From DAOUBF01 sp034432795 (lineage in GTDB: Bacteria > Chloroflexota > Anaerolineae > DSLN01), in contig DAOUBF010000044.1 in the NCBI GenBank assembly GCA_034432795.1, positions 12,562 to 76,561 on the forward strand: a DNA stretch of 64,000 nt, in the 5' to 3' direction. Made by a program: the position numbers and the translations under genes. The stretch's first letter is position 1, and each line of letters starts with the position of its first letter. Positions 23,046 to 31,811 of this stretch are shown here, piece by piece. The notes under the pieces were generated by a model, which was given only the letters and a program-made list of their open reading frames with translations, did not search any database and was not told the DNA's origin.

Positions 23046-23642
23046 ATGTCTGGCCTTGTTGACGACCGTTCACCCGTGTCTGAGATCGTCATCCGCCCGC
23101 TGACGCGGGCGGATATTGAACGCCTGCCGGAGATGGAGTTGAACTTCCAGGCCGAGGCGTACCTGGCGGTGGAAAAAGTGGTGGAGGGGCTGAACGTGAC
23201 CTGGCGCCTGGTGGAGCGGCCCCTTGACCCGCCTTTCGTCAGTGTGGACTATAATATAGATGAACAGGACCGGGCCGAGATCGCCCAACGCCTGGAGGAA
23301 AACGACGGCCTGTACCTTGTCGCCGAGCACCAGGGGCGGCTGGTCGCCCTGCTTGACCTGGAGCGCGAAGCCTGGCGCGATACCGGCATGATCTGGAATA
23401 TCGTCGTGGACCGGGCCTACCGGCGCCAGGGGCTGGGCACGCGCCTGATGCAGCGGGCGATCACCTGGGGGCGGCGGCGCCGCCTGCGGGCGCTGGCGCT
23501 GGAGACGCAGACCAACAACCTGCCCGCCTGCCGTTTCTATCAGAAAATGGGCTTCCAACTCTGCGGCCTGGACGATCATTTCTACTCCAACCACGATATT
23601 GAACGGAAGGAAGTGGCCCTGTTCTGGTACTACGAACTCTGA
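23046..23642 (+). CDS. GNAT acetyltransferase, streptothricin-acetyltransferase-like
   Basis: A 198-residue GNAT enzyme. The acetyl-CoA site is the RRQGLGTRLM stretch after IWNIVVDRAY. The C-terminal part LETQTNNLPACRFYQKMGF, LYSN-like HFYSNHD and EVALFWYYEL closely follows the Sat (streptothricin acetyltransferase) pattern, including the ALFWY end. It may acetylate an aminoglycoside-like or lysine-containing compound, but drug resistance is not demonstrated. Its TGA shares one base with the ATG of the next acetyltransferase (TGATG), so the two are coupled. The Shine-Dalgarno signal is poor. Confidence 0.75.
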   Translation: MSGLVDDRSPVSEIVIRPLTRADIERLPEMELNFQAEAYLAVEKVVEGLNVTWRLVERPLDPPFVSVDYNIDEQDRAEIAQRLEENDGLYLVAEHQGRLVALLDLEREAWRDTGMIWNIVVDRAYRRQGLGTRLMQRAITWGRRRRLRALALETQTNNLPACRFYQKMGFQLCGLDDHFYSNHDIERKEVALFWYYEL

Positions 23643-24361
23643 TGGCTGCGCTTTCACTGGAGGAACAACGCGCCGCGATCCGGCCACTCTTATCTTTGAG
23701 CGATCCGGGTGATGCGCTGGCGGTGTACTACGCACTCTACCACGACCCCAGGCGCACCCAGTTGACGCTGCACTACGATACCAGCGGGCGTGTGGACGGG
23801 TTTGTGGCGGTGTGCCGCACCGGGCAGGACCTGTTCCGGCCCCTGGTGACCCTGCGCGCCCGCTCCCGGCCTGTCCTGGCCGAGTTGCTCCCCCAGGCGC
23901 TCCTCCCAGGCCGACCCTATACCTGTGTGGTGCCAGCGGAGATGGCCACCGCCATCAACGCAGCCGTAACGCTGAGCGCCCCTAGCCTGAACCTGATCTA
24001 CGTCCTGGACCCGGATCGTTTCCAGCCGGTGATCAACGTGTTTGTGCAGCGGGCGCAGGGATTAGAGGGATCGCCGCGCATGGTCATCCGCTCCGGCGAA
24101 CGCATCATTGCCGAGGCCGGCCTGAACTGGCGCTCCCCCTATTTCGCCGAGGTCTATGTCCACACAGAGCCTGCCGTGCGCGGGCGCGGTTATGGTCGCT
24201 CCGTTGTCGCCGCGCTGACCGCGCTGTTGCTGGAAGAAGGCGTGCGCCCCCTCTACGTCGTCGGTGAGGGGCACACCGAGTCCATCCAACTGGCCCAGAG
24301 CCTGGGCTATGTAGATAGCGGCGCACGCGAATACCAATGCGAGATCACCCTGAAACCCTAG
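23642..24361 (+). CDS. GNAT-family acetyltransferase
   Basis: A 239-residue protein with a C-terminal GNAT domain: the acetyl-CoA segment is AVRGRGYGRSVVAALTALLL, preceded by PYFAEVYVHTEPA, and it ends with SLGYVDSGAREYQCEI. The N-terminal 110 residues (LSLSDPGDALAVYYALYHDP) form a second, degenerate domain of unknown role. The substrate is unknown. It is translationally coupled to the preceding acetyltransferase and lies 15 bases ahead of purH. Confidence 0.8.
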   Translation: MAALSLEEQRAAIRPLLSLSDPGDALAVYYALYHDPRRTQLTLHYDTSGRVDGFVAVCRTGQDLFRPLVTLRARSRPVLAELLPQALLPGRPYTCVVPAEMATAINAAVTLSAPSLNLIYVLDPDRFQPVINVFVQRAQGLEGSPRMVIRSGERIIAEAGLNWRSPYFAEVYVHTEPAVRGRGYGRSVVAALTALLLEEGVRPLYVVGEGHTESIQLAQSLGYVDSGAREYQCEITLKP

Positions 24362-24375
24362 ACAGGAGGCACTTC

Positions 24376-25899
24376 ATGACCATCCAACGGGCACTGCTCA
24401 GCGTCTGGGATAAGACCGGCCTGATCCCATTTGCCGCCGGGCTGGTTGAAGCCGGGGCCGAATTGATCGCCAGCGGCGGCACAGGCCAGGCACTGCGCCA
24501 GGCCGGCCTGCCGGTGCGCACGACTGAGGAGGTAACCGGCTTCCCAGAGATGCTGAGGGGACGGGTGAAGACGTTGCACCCGGCCATCCACGCTGGTCTC
24601 CTGGCCCGCGACACTGCAGACGACCGGCGCGACCTGGCCGAACACGGCTGGGCGCCGATTGACCTGGTAGCGGTCAACCTCTACCCCTTCGCCGCCACTG
24701 TCGCCCGGCCCGACGCCACCCTGGAAGCAGCGATTGAGAACATTGACATTGGGGGCGTAGCGCTGTTGCGCGCCGCCGCCAAGAACTTCGCCCGCGTCAC
24801 CGTCATCTGCGACCCGGCGGACTATGCGCGTGTCCTGGAGGCCATCCGCCGGGAGGCGCTCTCGCCTGACCTGCGCCGCGAACTTGCCTACAAAGCCTTC
24901 GCCTATACCGCCGCCTATGACGCCGCCATCCGCGACTACCTGGCGCCCCCGGCGGCCGCAGATGAACCTCCGGCTCACCTGCGGCTGGACCTGACGCGCA
25001 TCCAGACCTTGCGCTATGGCGAGAACCCCCACCAGGTCGCCGCCCTATATTCCCCGGACCCCACGGCGGGGCCGCTTGGCGGGCGGCAATTGCAGGGCAA
25101 GCAGCTTTCTTATAACAACCTGCTGGACCTGGACGCCGCCTGGCGCGCCGCCCTCTCTTTCCCCGACCCAACCATCGTCATTGTCAAGCACCTCACGCCT
25201 TGCGGTATCGCCAGCGCCGCAACGCTGGCCGAGGCCTGGCCTGCGGCGCTGGCCTCCGACCCGGTCTCGGCTTTCGGCGGTGTGATCGCCGCCAACCGCC
25301 CCTTTGATGGCGCGGCGGCTGAGGCCCTGGGCGGGCTGTTTATTGAGGCTATCGCTGCACCGGCGTTCACGGCTGAGGCGCGGGAACACCTGGCCCGACG
25401 GGTGAATTGCCGCCTGCTGGAGATGGGCCAGGAGGCCTTCCCCTGGGTGCCCTGGGAGATGCGCAGCGTGCGCCAGGGCCTGCTGCTGCAGTCGCTGGAC
25501 CTGGGCGATGAGGCTGAGTGGCAGGTCGTCACGCGCCGGGCGCCGGATGCACGGGAGAGGGTGGCATTGCGCTTTGCCTGGCGTGCCTGCCAGCATGTCA
25601 AATCCAACGCCATCGTCCTGGCGCAGGGGACGGCGACTGTGGGCATCGGCGGCGGCCTGCCCAGCCGGGTGGACGCGGTGAAACTGGCGGTAGCCAAGGC
25701 GGGCGAACGGGCGCAAGGCGCAGCCCTGGCCTCGGATGCGTTCTTCCCCTTCCCCGACGGCGTTGAAGAGGCGGCGCAGGCGGGCGTAACCGCCATCGTC
25801 CAGCCCGGCGGCTCGGTGCGCGACGCCGAGGTCATCGCCGCCGCCGACCGGCTGGGCCTGGCGATGTGCTTCACCGGCGTGCGCCATTTCCGCCATTGA
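24376..25899 (+). CDS. purH: Bifunctional AICAR formyltransferase / IMP cyclohydrolase
   Basis: A 507-residue enzyme that catalyses the last two steps of purine synthesis, AICAR to FAICAR to IMP. The N-terminal MGS-like cyclohydrolase domain shows ALLSVWDKTGLIPFA, ASGGTGQALR and GRVKTLHPAIHAGLL. The C-terminal transformylase domain shows LRYGENPHQVAALY, VIVKHLTPCGIAS, DPVSAFGGVIAANRP and KSNAIVLAQ. The length is typical. The start is ATG 24376 with AGGAGG seven bases upstream. It converges with the VIT/vWA gene, only 24 bases away. Confidence 0.97.
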   Translation: MTIQRALLSVWDKTGLIPFAAGLVEAGAELIASGGTGQALRQAGLPVRTTEEVTGFPEMLRGRVKTLHPAIHAGLLARDTADDRRDLAEHGWAPIDLVAVNLYPFAATVARPDATLEAAIENIDIGGVALLRAAAKNFARVTVICDPADYARVLEAIRREALSPDLRRELAYKAFAYTAAYDAAIRDYLAPPAAADEPPAHLRLDLTRIQTLRYGENPHQVAALYSPDPTAGPLGGRQLQGKQLSYNNLLDLDAAWRAALSFPDPTIVIVKHLTPCGIASAATLAEAWPAALASDPVSAFGGVIAANRPFDGAAAEALGGLFIEAIAAPAFTAEAREHLARRVNCRLLEMGQEAFPWVPWEMRSVRQGLLLQSLDLGDEAEWQVVTRRAPDARERVALRFAWRACQHVKSNAIVLAQGTATVGIGGGLPSRVDAVKLAVAKAGERAQGAALASDAFFPFPDGVEEAAQAGVTAIVQPGGSVRDAEVIAAADRLGLAMCFTGVRHFRH

Positions 25900-25923
25900 A
25901 GAACGAACGACAGTCCATCTCCA

Positions 25924-28338
25924 TCAGCCAGGTTGTCGGCTCCGTTTTCTGATCATAAGTGCCACAATCGCCGAGAGGCCCCCCAGGCCACCCAACGCGG
26001 CGAAAATGCCCACAGACAGGCTGCTAGCTGGCGGTTGGGGCTGCGTTGGGATGGTGGGCAGAGGGGTTGGCGTGGTCGTCGGGCTGCCTGGCGCGTTTAT
26101 TGGCTGAGGCGTGGCCGTCGGGAGCAGAACCAGCGGATCGCCTGCGCCCTCAACAGTCTCATACGCAATACCGTCCAGGACGACGATCACGCGCGGCCCC
26201 AGAGCGAAGACTGGCCCCAACTCAGGCCGGGCCGCAAGCAGCCGGAAGTAGTCGTCCGAGCCGAAGCCCACGCGGGTTGTCTTCATTTGTGAAGGGTCAA
26301 AGGCCGTATCAATCCACACGCCATCGCGCAGGACGAAGGTCTTGCTGCCAACAACCTTAACCACCCCGTAGGATTCGCTGCCTGGGTCACCGCCGCCACC
26401 CAGCGGGGCAGCGTAAGCCTGCCCGGCATCGCGGAGTTCGCGCTCTGCCTGGCTGCGGAAGACCGCGCCTGCACCCGCCTGTGGCACTGCGGGCGCCGTC
26501 GCCAGCGCCTCGGTGACGATGCGCTGCTGGCCTTCCCGTGTCAGCGCGTCCTCCTCCTGCACCAGATAGGACGTGTAGGGCGTAACAATGCCATAGCGGA
26601 TACTCAGTTTGACAATGGCGTCTATGGTCTCCTCATCCGGGCCATTCAAGCGGATCTGGGTCAGCAGGTTGCCGATGGCGCGCGTGGCCCACAGGCGCGG
26701 AATGAACGCCTCTCCCCCCTCCGGGCGGAAGACCTGATCGGGATAGGTAAACCGCTGCTCCACGCCGTTGATCTGGCCGGAGAGCGTGATCGTAGCCGGG
26801 CCGCCCTGCCGATACCGCCCGGCCACGATAAGCTGTGACCCGGCGAACAGGTCGGGCAGCGGGTCGGGATAGACCTCCTCCACCGTCACGCCCGCGACCT
26901 CCAGCCTGAGATCGGTCAGGAGCGGCGTCTGCACTTTGGCGTAAAAGCTGGAGACCGCCTCATCCAGAGGCTCATCGGGCCGGACGTAGGCGCTGGCGCC
27001 GTGATGCTCCTGGGCCAGGGTATCCAGCAGGGCCGTGTTAACGTCATAGCCGACGCCGAAGGCAAACAGCCGCACGTTGTCGGGCGCGGCCTGGGCGACA
27101 TTCCGTAAGATGTCGTCCACGTTGGTGACGCCGACGGTGGGCAGGCCATCGGTCAGAAAGATCAACACGGTCGTGCGCTCACGATCCACCTGGCTCATCG
27201 CCTCCAGCAGTGCGCGGTTAATGTCCGTGCCCCCACTGGCCTCCAGGCGGCGCACGAACTCACGCGCCTCCGTTGCTTCGCTGGCCGGGCGCAACCCCTC
27301 GGCATACTGCCTGAGGCCGGTGCTGAAGGCGATGACGTTGAAGCGATCCTCCGGGTTCAAATGGGCCAGGATGTAGGTCAAGGCTTCCTTGGCCTGGCGG
27401 AGCTTATCGCCCTCCATGCTGCCGGAGGTATCCAGGACGATGAGCACGTCTTTAGCCACGACCTGGGCCTGGTCAATCTCCACCTTAGGCGCGACCAAGA
27501 GCAGGAAGAAGCCATCCTCATCGCCTTCGCGGAAGCTCAGCAGGTTCAGCCCAACGGCCTCCCCGGCCACACTGTAGTACAGCTCAAAGTCGGTTTCCGG
27601 GCGGACGTGGGTCTCTTCGTAGCTGACCACAGCGTGATGGTCGCCGTCGCGATCAATAGCGATCTTGTGGCTGGGTGAGTAAATGGATTTAAGCGGCGCA
27701 GTGGAGCGGATGTCCACCTGAACGGAGACCTCCTGGAGGGGGCGGGCGGAGAATTTCTCCGTGTTCAGGGGATAAACATAGTGGACCAGCCCACCCTCGG
27801 CGGGCAAGACCTGGCTGTAGGTGAGTTCAATACGACGCTCCTCGCCGGGTGGGATAGGGAAGATGCTGGCCTGGACCGCGCCCCGACCGATGTACTCCAA
27901 CAGCGCCGGGTCGCGCCGCTGACGCACGATTTCCTCGTAGATAGCGCGGGCCTCCTCGCGGCTGAGCAGCTTGCCCTCTATCCGCGCCCCATCCACCCAC
28001 ATGGCGAAGTCGGATACGGCAGCCTCGGCAGGCAGAGGGAACAGGTACGTGCCTTCAAGGGTATAGGGTTGCTCGTTGACGAAGACCTGGTCCACGTGCG
28101 TCGTGGCCACGCCGTCCTGGATCGTCACCGTGACGCGGTGGTATTTGACAGTCAGGCTGGAGAAAGGTGGGCAGGGTCTGGGCGGGCACTCCAGGCAGGG
28201 CGGCATCTGGGGCTGGGGGCAGGGCGGGCCGGGCGGCGGGTCCACGATGATGATCCCGTCGGCGGCGGCAGGCGCAGCCAGCCCCAGCAGGCCAACGCAG
28301 ATGGCGAAAACCAGGACAACGGCGGTGCGTGTGTTCAT
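25924..28338 (-). CDS. VIT and vWA domain surface protein
   Basis: An 804-residue exported protein with an N-terminal signal (residues 1-26), a short Pro/Cys-rich segment (CPQPQMPPCLECPPRPCPP), a VIT domain (about 48-180) and a von Willebrand A domain (about 295-460). The vWA domain has an intact metal-ion adhesion site DTSGS. An unassigned region precedes the C-terminal TM anchor (SLSVGIFAALGGLGGLSAIVALMI) and basic tail RKRSRQ. This is the inter-alpha-trypsin-inhibitor heavy-chain-like layout widespread in bacteria; the partner is unknown. GGAGGCTC precedes the ATG. Confidence 0.9.
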   Translation of the reverse strand: MNTRTAVVLVFAICVGLLGLAAPAAADGIIIVDPPPGPPCPQPQMPPCLECPPRPCPPFSSLTVKYHRVTVTIQDGVATTHVDQVFVNEQPYTLEGTYLFPLPAEAAVSDFAMWVDGARIEGKLLSREEARAIYEEIVRQRRDPALLEYIGRGAVQASIFPIPPGEERRIELTYSQVLPAEGGLVHYVYPLNTEKFSARPLQEVSVQVDIRSTAPLKSIYSPSHKIAIDRDGDHHAVVSYEETHVRPETDFELYYSVAGEAVGLNLLSFREGDEDGFFLLLVAPKVEIDQAQVVAKDVLIVLDTSGSMEGDKLRQAKEALTYILAHLNPEDRFNVIAFSTGLRQYAEGLRPASEATEAREFVRRLEASGGTDINRALLEAMSQVDRERTTVLIFLTDGLPTVGVTNVDDILRNVAQAAPDNVRLFAFGVGYDVNTALLDTLAQEHHGASAYVRPDEPLDEAVSSFYAKVQTPLLTDLRLEVAGVTVEEVYPDPLPDLFAGSQLIVAGRYRQGGPATITLSGQINGVEQRFTYPDQVFRPEGGEAFIPRLWATRAIGNLLTQIRLNGPDEETIDAIVKLSIRYGIVTPYTSYLVQEEDALTREGQQRIVTEALATAPAVPQAGAGAVFRSQAERELRDAGQAYAAPLGGGGDPGSESYGVVKVVGSKTFVLRDGVWIDTAFDPSQMKTTRVGFGSDDYFRLLAARPELGPVFALGPRVIVVLDGIAYETVEGAGDPLVLLPTATPQPINAPGSPTTTPTPLPTIPTQPQPPASSLSVGIFAALGGLGGLSAIVALMIRKRSRQPG

Positions 28339-28411
28339 GCTTGAGCCTCCATCCTTCTTCTGCTCGCTAGACGCGCAGCAGAGCGGAAATGTTCCGCCGG
28401 AATGGAACGGA

Positions 28412-28564
28412 GGGCGTATTTCAGACGGCCCTATGTCGCCGGGCTACACTCCCTCCCTGCCTCTCTCCCCCCCTTATAGGGGAGGGAACTCACCCCCTCC
28501 CCCTGGATGGGGGAGGGTGGGGGATAACCAATCGGGTCAATTGCCCCAAATCTGATATACACCC
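28412..28564. mobile_element. MITE-like element, copy 2
   Basis: A 153-bp copy of the element at 20194-20368. The left end GGGCGTATTTCAGA faces the right end TCTGATATACACCC as an inverted repeat. The interior is again the C-tract/G-tract repeat (28445-28530). The right 40 bases, including TGCCCCAAATCTGATATACA, are almost identical in both copies. It lies between the divergent VIT/vWA and S1 genes. The rest of 28565-28854 shows only small hairpins (for example ACGTTGA/TCAACGT at 28632-28650) and no gene. Confidence 0.65.
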
Positions 28565-28854
28565 CTGGCCCGATCTGCGATTGACAAATGCAATCATCAG
28601 GTGTAGAATGAAAGTAAGGCAGGAGCCAGTGGACGTTGAGAGCATCAACGTTTCATGCCAGCGTGTGGGGTCCGGCGGCTTGGAAGTGCGCCGCCCATCT
28701 CGGTTCAGGTCAATCGGGTCAGCCTATGACAGGTGGATAACTGAACGTATGGGCAAAGGCTAGCGGGCCAATCTTTCTCCGGACACCACCGCTCGGCACC
28801 GGGCCGTTCGTGCAGGCGGCCACCAGGTTTGCCGGGCGTTTTTGTTCATTCGTT

Positions 28855-30066
28855 ATGGTGGGTTCAGAGACGGAACAGAACGAATTTAGCGACCTGCAAG
28901 CGTTTCTCGATGAAGCCTATCGTTACCAGCGACCGGAGCGGGGCGATATCCGCATGGGGACGATCATCTCCCTAGATCGCGAGGGGGCGATTGTGGACCT
29001 GGGCCTCAAACGGGATGCGTTCGTCCCGCAGAGCGACATCGCTCAGCTTAGCCCACAGGAGCGCGAGACCATCCAGGTGGGCGCGGAGGTGCCGGTGTAT
29101 ATCGTCCGCACTGAGGACGAGGAGGGCAACCTGATCGGCTCATTCCACCAGGCGCTGTTGAACAAGGATTGGCTCATCGCGGAACGCTACTTGCAGAGCG
29201 GCGAGGTCTGGGAAGGGCGCGTCGTGGGCACCAATCGCGGTGGCCTGATCGTCAAGTTCGGCGACATTCGCGGCTTTGTGCCCGCTTCGCACGTCACCGG
29301 CCTGCCCCAGGGGCTGACCGAAGAGGAACGTCAGCGCCGCCTGCAAAGCATGGTCGGGCAAACCTTCGGCTTCAAGGTGATTGAGGTCCACCCCCGCCGC
29401 CGCCTGGTCCTGTCGCAGCGCGAGGCCGAGCGCGATTACCGCGACCTGCGCAAGGAACGGCTGCTGGCCGAGATCCAAGAGGGTCAGGTGCGGCGCGGCG
29501 TGGTCACCGGCCTGCGCGACTTCGGCGCATTTGTGGACCTGGGGGGCGCGGACGGCCTGATCCATATTTCGGAGTTGAGTTGGGGGCGGCTCAAGCACCC
29601 CCGCGAGGTGCTTAAGGTCGGCCAGGAAGTGGAGGTGCTGGTCCTGCGCATTGACCCCCAGCGCAAGCGCATCGCCCTCAGCCTGAAGCGCCTGCAACCC
29701 AACCCCTGGGTTCAGGTGGAGGAACGCTACTACGTGGGCCAATTGGTGGAGGGCACGGTGACGCGCCTGATGAACTTTGGCGCGTTTGTGGAAATTGAGC
29801 CGGGGCTGGAGGGCCTGCTGCATCTCTCGCAGATCAGCTCGCCGCCCCCCTCTAAGCCGGAGGAGGCCCTAAGCGAAGGGGACCGGCTGGTGCTACGCAT
29901 CATCAGCATTGAGCCGCAGGAACAGCGCATCGGCCTGAGCCTGAAGGACGTGAGCGAGCGCGAGCGGGCGCGCTTCCTGGAGAAACGCCGGGCCGCGCCC
30001 TCGGACAATGGCGCACACCAGGACCAGCCTCAGCCCCAGCCCCAGGCCGTAGACGATGGCGGGTAG
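28855..30066 (+). CDS. rpsA: Four-S1-domain RNA-binding protein (ribosomal protein S1 homolog)
   Basis: A 403-residue protein with four S1 OB-folds: about residues 31-103 (GDIRMGTIISLDREGAIVDL), 116-190 (GEVWEGRVVGTNRGGLIVKF), 209-280 (GQVRRGVVTGLRDFGAFVDL) and 295-365 (GQLVEGTVTRLMNFGAFVEI). It ends in a Gln/Pro-rich tail. Four-domain S1 proteins serve on the 30S subunit of many non-proteobacteria, helping to capture mRNA. ATG 28855 (MVGSETEQNEF) is chosen because it begins just before the acidic N-terminal segment; a GTG at 28810 is in frame. The Shine-Dalgarno signal is poor. rpsU and infA downstream fit a translation cluster. Confidence 0.9.
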   Translation: MVGSETEQNEFSDLQAFLDEAYRYQRPERGDIRMGTIISLDREGAIVDLGLKRDAFVPQSDIAQLSPQERETIQVGAEVPVYIVRTEDEEGNLIGSFHQALLNKDWLIAERYLQSGEVWEGRVVGTNRGGLIVKFGDIRGFVPASHVTGLPQGLTEEERQRRLQSMVGQTFGFKVIEVHPRRRLVLSQREAERDYRDLRKERLLAEIQEGQVRRGVVTGLRDFGAFVDLGGADGLIHISELSWGRLKHPREVLKVGQEVEVLVLRIDPQRKRIALSLKRLQPNPWVQVEERYYVGQLVEGTVTRLMNFGAFVEIEPGLEGLLHLSQISSPPPSKPEEALSEGDRLVLRIISIEPQEQRIGLSLKDVSERERARFLEKRRAAPSDNGAHQDQPQPQPQAVDDGG

Positions 30067-30193
30067 GAGGAACGCCGCGTGCTGCGCCCGTACCTTAGCG
30101 TATAATCATCGGACGCTGGCGATTTGGCGTATAGGATCACAGAAGGTAGTGGGGTGACGTGTACGATACAAAGGATGGAGAGGGGGTGACAGG

Positions 30194-30403
30194 ATGACGA
30201 CGGTGACACTGCGACCGAACGAGTCGCAGGAGAGCCTGCTGCGGCGCTTTCGCAAGAAGGTGATGAAGAATGGCGTGTTAAGCGCAGTGCGACGCAAGCG
30301 TTGGTATATCTCCAAGAGCGAGTTGCGGCGTATTGAAAAGAAGCGCGCGATCCGCCGTTCCCGCCGGCGGGAGCGACGCCAGCTTGAAGAAGAACTGGAG
30401 TAA
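30194..30403 (+). CDS. rpsU: 30S ribosomal protein S21
   Basis: A 69-residue, very basic protein. TVTLRPNESQESLLRRFRKKV and the following Arg/Lys-rich helix (YISKSELRRIEKKRAIRRSRRRERR) match S21, a small-subunit protein near the anti-Shine-Dalgarno region of 16S rRNA. GGAGAGGGGGTGA precedes the ATG. A TATAAT (30101-30106) about 90 bases upstream could be its promoter, but no good -35 box is visible. A 21-bp hairpin separates it from infA. Confidence 0.92.
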   Translation: MTTVTLRPNESQESLLRRFRKKVMKNGVLSAVRRKRWYISKSELRRIEKKRAIRRSRRRERRQLEEELE

Positions 30404-30410
30404 GCTCAGA

Positions 30411-30463
30411 GCAGCCAGGAGCAGTCGCCAGCTATCAACTATCTGGCGACTGCTCCTGGTTGC
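30411..30463 (+). other. 21-bp stem hairpin between rpsU and infA
   Basis: The arms 30411-30431 (GCAGCCAGGAGCAGTCGCCA and one more G) and 30443-30463 pair along 21 bp with a single G-U, around an 11-base loop. No U-run follows, so it is more likely an mRNA processing or stability element, or a small repeat, than a terminator. Confidence 0.75.
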
Positions 30464-30486
30464 CGACGACTGAACGAAAGGGGCGC

Positions 30487-30750
30487 ATGGCCGCAAAATC
30501 CAAAGAGGAGAAGATTGAGGTTGAAGGCACGGTAGTGGAAGCGCTGCCGGGGACGATGTTCCGTGTCCAGTTGGACACCGGCCATGAGGTGCTGGCCTAT
30601 CTCTCCGGCAAAATGCGCAAGTACTACATCCGCATCCTGCTCGGTGATCGGGTGCGCGTGGAGCTATCGCCCTATGACCTGACACGCGGTCGCATCACCT
30701 ATCGCTTCAAGAAGCGCGGCGTGCCCGAAGAGGAAGAAGAGTTCTTCTAA
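30487..30750 (+). CDS. infA: Translation initiation factor IF-1
   Basis: An 87-residue OB-fold factor that occupies the 30S A site with IF-2 and IF-3. The core EGTVVEALPGTMFRVQLDTGH, VLAYLSGKMRKYYIRILLGDRVRVELSPYDLTRGRI is unmistakable. It has a lysine/glutamate-rich N-terminal extension (MAAKSKEEKIE) and an acidic C-terminal tail (GVPEEEEEFF) not seen in E. coli IF-1. AAAGGGG precedes the ATG. Its stop overlaps the stop of the convergent LLM oxidoreductase gene (30747-30750). Confidence 0.96.
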   Translation: MAAKSKEEKIEVEGTVVEALPGTMFRVQLDTGHEVLAYLSGKMRKYYIRILLGDRVRVELSPYDLTRGRITYRFKKRGVPEEEEEFF

Positions 30751-31811
30751 AGCGTTCCCTTCTCCTGCTGGCTCTGGCGAAAGGCGACGATGAAGCGCTG
30801 CCAGCCCGCCTCATCCCGGCCTGGGATAAAGGGCTGATACAGCGCCAGCCGGTCAAGCAGGCCCGCATACCTGGCCTGTAACCGAACGGCCACCTCCTCC
30901 CAGGTGCCGCTGACGGCAAAGGCATCCAATTGCTCATCGCTGATCGCCCCTGGCATCTCCGCCCACTGCCCCCGCGCCGCCAGCGCCGAGAGCCGCTCGC
31001 CGGTCGCCTCCCAACCATGTTGTGCCCATACGGCCCGATAGGAAGGCGTTGAGCCATAGAACGCGATCTGCCGACGGACCTCCTCGCGCGCTCTGGCCCG
31101 CTCAGCCTCACTCTCCCCCACGATGGCGAAAGCGGCTGTCGCCAGTTGGATGTCGTCCCGCCCCCGGCCAGAGGCGGCGGCGCCCGCCATAATGTGGGGC
31201 AGAATGACCTGCTGCAGGTACTCCCGCGTATGGAAGGGGTGAACGTGAAACCCATCGGCGACCTCGCCCGCCAGCCGGCATAACCGCGCATTAACGCCAG
31301 CGATATAGATGGGAATGGTCGGGTGCTCAATGGGGCCGGGGTTGAAGAAGGGCGTCATCAAGGTGAACGTGTAGAAGCGACCACGCCAGTGGAGGCGCGT
31401 ACCGTGTTGCCAGCAGTCCCAGAAGGCCCGGATGCCCTGGATGGCCTCGCGTAATTTGGGCACAGGCGCCTCCCAGGGCATGCCGAAGCGGCGCTCAATA
31501 TGGGCCTTCACCTGCGTTCCCAGGCCCAGGTTGAAGCGCCCACCGGAGAGCGCGGCCAGGTCCCAGGCGCTGTAGGCCAGGAGCGCCGGGCTGCGGGCGA
31601 AGGCGATGGCCACCGCAGTGCCCAGTTCAATCCGTTCGGTGTGCTCTGCGGCCAACGCCAGCACCTGGAAGGGGTCGTGCTGGACTTCGCCGACCCACAG
31701 CCCATCAAAGCCCAGCGCCTCCGCTGCGCGTGCCGCCTCCGGCACGTCGCGGAGACGGGAAACATAGAGGGTCGCGTCTAGTTTCATGCTAGTGGTACGT
31801 GTTATGATCAT
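30747..31811 (-). CDS. LLM-class (F420-dependent type) flavin oxidoreductase
   Basis: A 354-residue TIM-barrel enzyme of the luciferase-like family, resembling the TIGR03617-type F420-dependent group. Recognisable parts are LDATLYVSRLRDVPEAARAAEALGFDGLWVGE, ELGTAVAIAFARSPALLAYSAWDLAALSGGRFNLGLGTQ, and IPIYIAGVNARLCRLAGEVADGFHVHPF. F420 use is inferred from the family. The substrate is unknown. The ATG at 31811 forms an ATGA overlap with the preceding TaqI-like gene; the family's usual N-terminus would begin at ATG 31787 (MKLDATLYV). Neither has a good Shine-Dalgarno. Confidence 0.85.
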   Translation of the reverse strand: MIITRTTSMKLDATLYVSRLRDVPEAARAAEALGFDGLWVGEVQHDPFQVLALAAEHTERIELGTAVAIAFARSPALLAYSAWDLAALSGGRFNLGLGTQVKAHIERRFGMPWEAPVPKLREAIQGIRAFWDCWQHGTRLHWRGRFYTFTLMTPFFNPGPIEHPTIPIYIAGVNARLCRLAGEVADGFHVHPFHTREYLQQVILPHIMAGAAASGRGRDDIQLATAAFAIVGESEAERARAREEVRRQIAFYGSTPSYRAVWAQHGWEATGERLSALAARGQWAEMPGAISDEQLDAFAVSGTWEEVAVRLQARYAGLLDRLALYQPFIPGRDEAGWQRFIVAFRQSQQEKGTL

